Part shown: positions 61,317 to 64,000 of the stretch, piece by piece
Layout of the letters: each line of letters begins with the position of its first letter
Numbering within the stretch: the stretch's first letter is position 1
Assembly (NCBI GenBank): GCA_951799425.1
Contig: OX637403.1
Coordinates: 30,110,811 to 30,174,810, forward strand
DNA length: 64,000 nucleotides
Reading direction: 5' to 3'
Source: Ilex aquifolium
Lineage: Eukaryota; Streptophyta; Magnoliopsida; Aquifoliales; Aquifoliaceae
Program-made: the position numbers and the translations under genes
Notes under the pieces: model-generated
Seen by the model: the letters and a program-made list of their open reading frames with translations, nothing else
Told to the model about the DNA's origin: nothing
The model's database searches: none

Positions 61317-62125
61317 ACACCGTAGTCCCTAGTGGGTACCTTTTACATACATCGTTGAATTATGATCTAATACTCACCAAACACAGATGCCCAAAATTAA
61401 TTGTCAAGACTTACCAAATTCATAACTAAATAGGAAATGTCTATAACTTATTAATTATAATCTAGTCCTATAAGAAAAGTTTATTTAATTTTTTGAAATC
61501 CAATATAAGTAAATATCTTTGACCCTTTTCCGTATAGGTTGATCCACTATGTGGCTTCAATTGGGGTACGCCATTGTTGGGTTTGTTTTTCTAATTTTTT
61601 GGTCAAATTAATCTTTATTTTCTCTCTTTAACTTTTTAATCAACCCAGGTAGGAGTGCTTATTAAGTTTCAAGTTAAGATTGCACATCAGATATTTGTTC
61701 CAGTTGCAAATTAAATTCAGAAAAAAAAAATCTAAAAAATTAATCTGGTGCTATCATCTTATACAATAAACAATAATCAAGTTAAAATTTTCTATGATAC
61801 AACCTGAAACTTTGCTCAATTCCATGATATCAAGTTGAAATCAAGTTTGAGAATTAAGAGTTGTAGTCGGCCATAGATAAAAACCATCCGGGTCGTTAGA
61901 TTCGATCCATTCAATACTAGTTAATAAAAAATAATTTTTTTATTAATCTCAACAGCTTTCCTTATAAGATTAGATCACAATTAATAAGTCATAGACATTT
62001 CTTATTTGGTTAATAACTAAATTAGGTAGGTTTTGACAATTAGTTTTGAGCATCTTTACTTGGTGACTATTAGATCATGATTTAGCGGTGTACGTAAAAG
62101 GTATTCACTAAAGGCTACGGTGCAT
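61317..62125. repeat. Inverted-repeat element with arms of about 158 bp
   Basis: Left arm 61318-61475 (CCGTAGTCCCTAGTGGGTACC onward) and right arm about 61968-62124 are reverse complements with scattered differences, about 490 bp apart. The left arm alone is also present in units I (from 23525) and II (from 44264). No ORF in the centre. Unit homology ends at the inner edge of the left arm. Confidence 0.7.
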
Positions 62126-62166
62126 AGTTTTTATAATTGCGCTACTATTTATATAATAAACTACAA

Positions 62167-62870
62167 TCTATATAATAAAGTAGCTTACAATTCAAATTTC
62201 AAAAGATAAATAAAATAACTTTTGCTTTTCGCGGTTCAGATCGCTTTAAATTTTACTTTAAAATTAATCTAACGGCTAATATTAACACCATAAATTTAAT
62301 AGGAAAAATAGGCCCCTAAGAGTGTGTTTGGAGTGACTTTTTAAAAGTACTTCTATAATTATTTCTCATAAGTACTTCAAAAAAAAAATAATATTTGAAA
62401 CCGCTCTACCACTACCACCACCACCACCACCATCGTCGTCACCACCTCCACCACCACCACTACCAACGCCGTCGCCGCCACCATCGCCACCCTCACTGCC
62501 TCCACCACCATCGTCGCCACCGCCACCACCACCACCGTCGTCGCCGCCATCACCACCGCCATCGCCGCCACCACCACCACCACCATCGCCGCCACCATCA
62601 CTGCCACCGCCACCGCCACCACCACCACTGTCGTCGTCGTCGCCGCCACCACCACCATCGTCGCCGCCGCCACCTCCACCACGGTCATTGCCACCCACCA
62701 TAACCATCACCGTCTCCTACCACCACCACCTCTCACCCCCACTACAACCGATGCTTAAATTCATTTATCTCTATTTTATGTTTGTGATTTGATTTTAGAT
62801 ATAAATACAAATATGTTTATTGTTTATCATTTTTTATTACTCTGTGCCTTCAGGCACAGACAATAACTAG
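62167..62870 (+). mobile_element. Non-autonomous Helitron, tandem copy 1
   Basis: 704 bp with start TCTATATAATAAAGTAGC and end hairpin CTGTGCCTTCAGGCACAG, spacer ACAATAA, CTAG. Same family as 57854-58435, with a larger CCACCA/TCGTCG tract (62400-62700). It is followed directly by another copy of the family. Confidence 0.87.
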
Positions 62871-64000
62871 TACAATTCAAATCTCAAATGATAAATAAAA
62901 TGACTTTTACTTTTCGCGGTTGAGATCTCTTTAAATTTTACTCTAAATTTAATCCGACGGCTAATACTAACACCTCAAATTTAATAAAGAAAATAGTCAT
63001 CTAAGAGTGTGTTTGTGGTGACTTTTTAAAAATACTTCTAGAACTTATGAATACTTTAAAAAAAAATAGTATTTGAAATCACTCCACCACTACCACCCCC
63101 ACCGCCCCACCACCATCACCACTACCACCACTGTTGTTGTCGCCGCAACGACCCCACCACCATCACCACTACCACCACTGATGTCGTCGCCATAACCGCC
63201 CCATCACCACCCTGCAACAATAACCACCACCTCCATCGTTGTCGTTGTCACCACCACCTCCACCGCTGTCGTTGTCGCCACCACCACCACACCAACCACC
63301 CCACCACCACTGCCGCCACCTTACCACCACCATCACAAATACCAACACTGTCGTTTTCGCTACTATCGCCATCCCACCCTCACCACCACCCCTACCGTCA
63401 CTACTGACCCACCACCGCTTGCTATTATCGTCGTCTACCGCCACCACCCACCATAATTTTTATCTCATTCTTATATTTATTATCATTATCACCGTCAACA
63501 CCCATCACTACCATTGTTTCTCACCACCACCCATCGCCGCCCACTATCACAACCCATCATTGCCCACAATCGCCGCCAGTCACTGTCACCCACCCCCATC
63601 AAACCAATCACCACCAATCGTCATCGCCCACTAGTGTCGCCACCCATTGTCACCCACTCCCACCACACTTACCACCATCATCGCTATTTACCACAACCCA
63701 TCACACTATCGTCCAGAAGCATCCGTCGTCGCCCACCACCACCATCATCATTGCTCACCACTGTCGTCACCCCATCACCACCACTGCCAACCACCATCAC
63801 CGTCGCCCACAACCACCATCGTCGTCACTCATAACTGTCACTACCACCATCGTCACCAAAAATTCACCACCAGCATCATCATTGTCACCTGTGACTGCCA
63901 CCATCACCACGGTCGTTGTCACCCACCACAACCATCACCGTCTTTTAGTACCACCACTACCACCGTTCACCCCCACTACAACCGGTGTTTAAATTCTATC
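62871..64000 (+). mobile_element. Non-autonomous Helitron, tandem copy 2, 3'-partial
   Basis: Begins at TACAATTCAAATCTC, equivalent to about position 20 of the preceding copy, and lacks the TCTATATAATAAAG start. It continues with the same family sequence (CTTTTCGCGGTT, CGGCTAATA, GTGTGTTTG) and a much longer CCACCA-type tract through 63960. Its hairpin end lies beyond the window. Confidence 0.75.

Noticed and set aside
62366-62710. Long Gly/Asp-rich, Val/Ala-rich and His-rich frames on both strands, also at 58053-58352 and 63169-63834
   Set aside because: All arise from a CCACCA/TCGTCG trinucleotide tract inside non-autonomous Helitrons; open frames in several phases at once show low complexity, not genes.

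Overview
This window is nuclear plant DNA, most likely from a eudicot. It is AT-rich, has spliced genes with ordinary plant splice sites, and is dominated by plant-type mobile elements: Helitron, CACTA, hAT and hAT-like MITEs, Ty3/gypsy with solo LTRs, and SINE-like retroposons. I cannot name the species. No bacterial, organellar, rRNA, tRNA or CRISPR feature was seen.

The only intact host genes are three near-identical tandem copies of a secreted copper amine oxidase (CuAO), all on the minus strand. Copy 1 spans <1-2997 and lacks its last two exons, which lie beyond the left edge. Copy 2 spans 24744-28347 and copy 3 spans 46294-49869. Copies 2 and 3 each have five exons of identical lengths (1299, 114, 450, 98 and 211 nt) encoding 723 residues. 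All three keep the topaquinone motif NYDY and the copper-binding HDH, and copies 2 and 3 also show the GFHH histidines.

The copies sit in a repeated segment of about 21 kb. Reading left to right, each unit holds a CuAO gene, its upstream flank, a solo LTR, a short CuAO exon-1 relic, a homopolymer C tract, a hAT-type MITE, a second MITE, a second solo LTR, and then the next CuAO. Unit I is about 3000-24743, unit II is 28348-46293 and unit III is 49870-61475. Homology to the repeated unit stops near 61475 before a fourth CuAO is reached. The rest, 61476-64000, is an inverted-repeat element and head-to-tail Helitrons.

Each unit carries its own insertions. In unit I the exon-1 relic is split by a CACTA element (4843-17874), which contains a 12.2-kb Helitron with a decayed RepHel gene (5129-17349), which in turn contains a hAT element (15195-16967). 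Three levels of nesting can be read from terminal sequences and target duplications. Unit II holds a roughly 9.9-kb ORF-less giant inverted repeat (about 28461-38327) rich in palindromes around GATCGATC; I cannot assign it to a described family. Unit III holds a truncated gypsy element with a solo LTR inside it (52560-57273), followed by a second exon-1 relic.

Shared and private insertions give a partial history. Units I and III share a solo LTR and a 93-bp SINE-like insertion just upstream of the CuAO start codon. Unit II and the right half of unit III share a roughly 310-bp deletion. Unit III therefore looks like a recombinant of the other two unit types.
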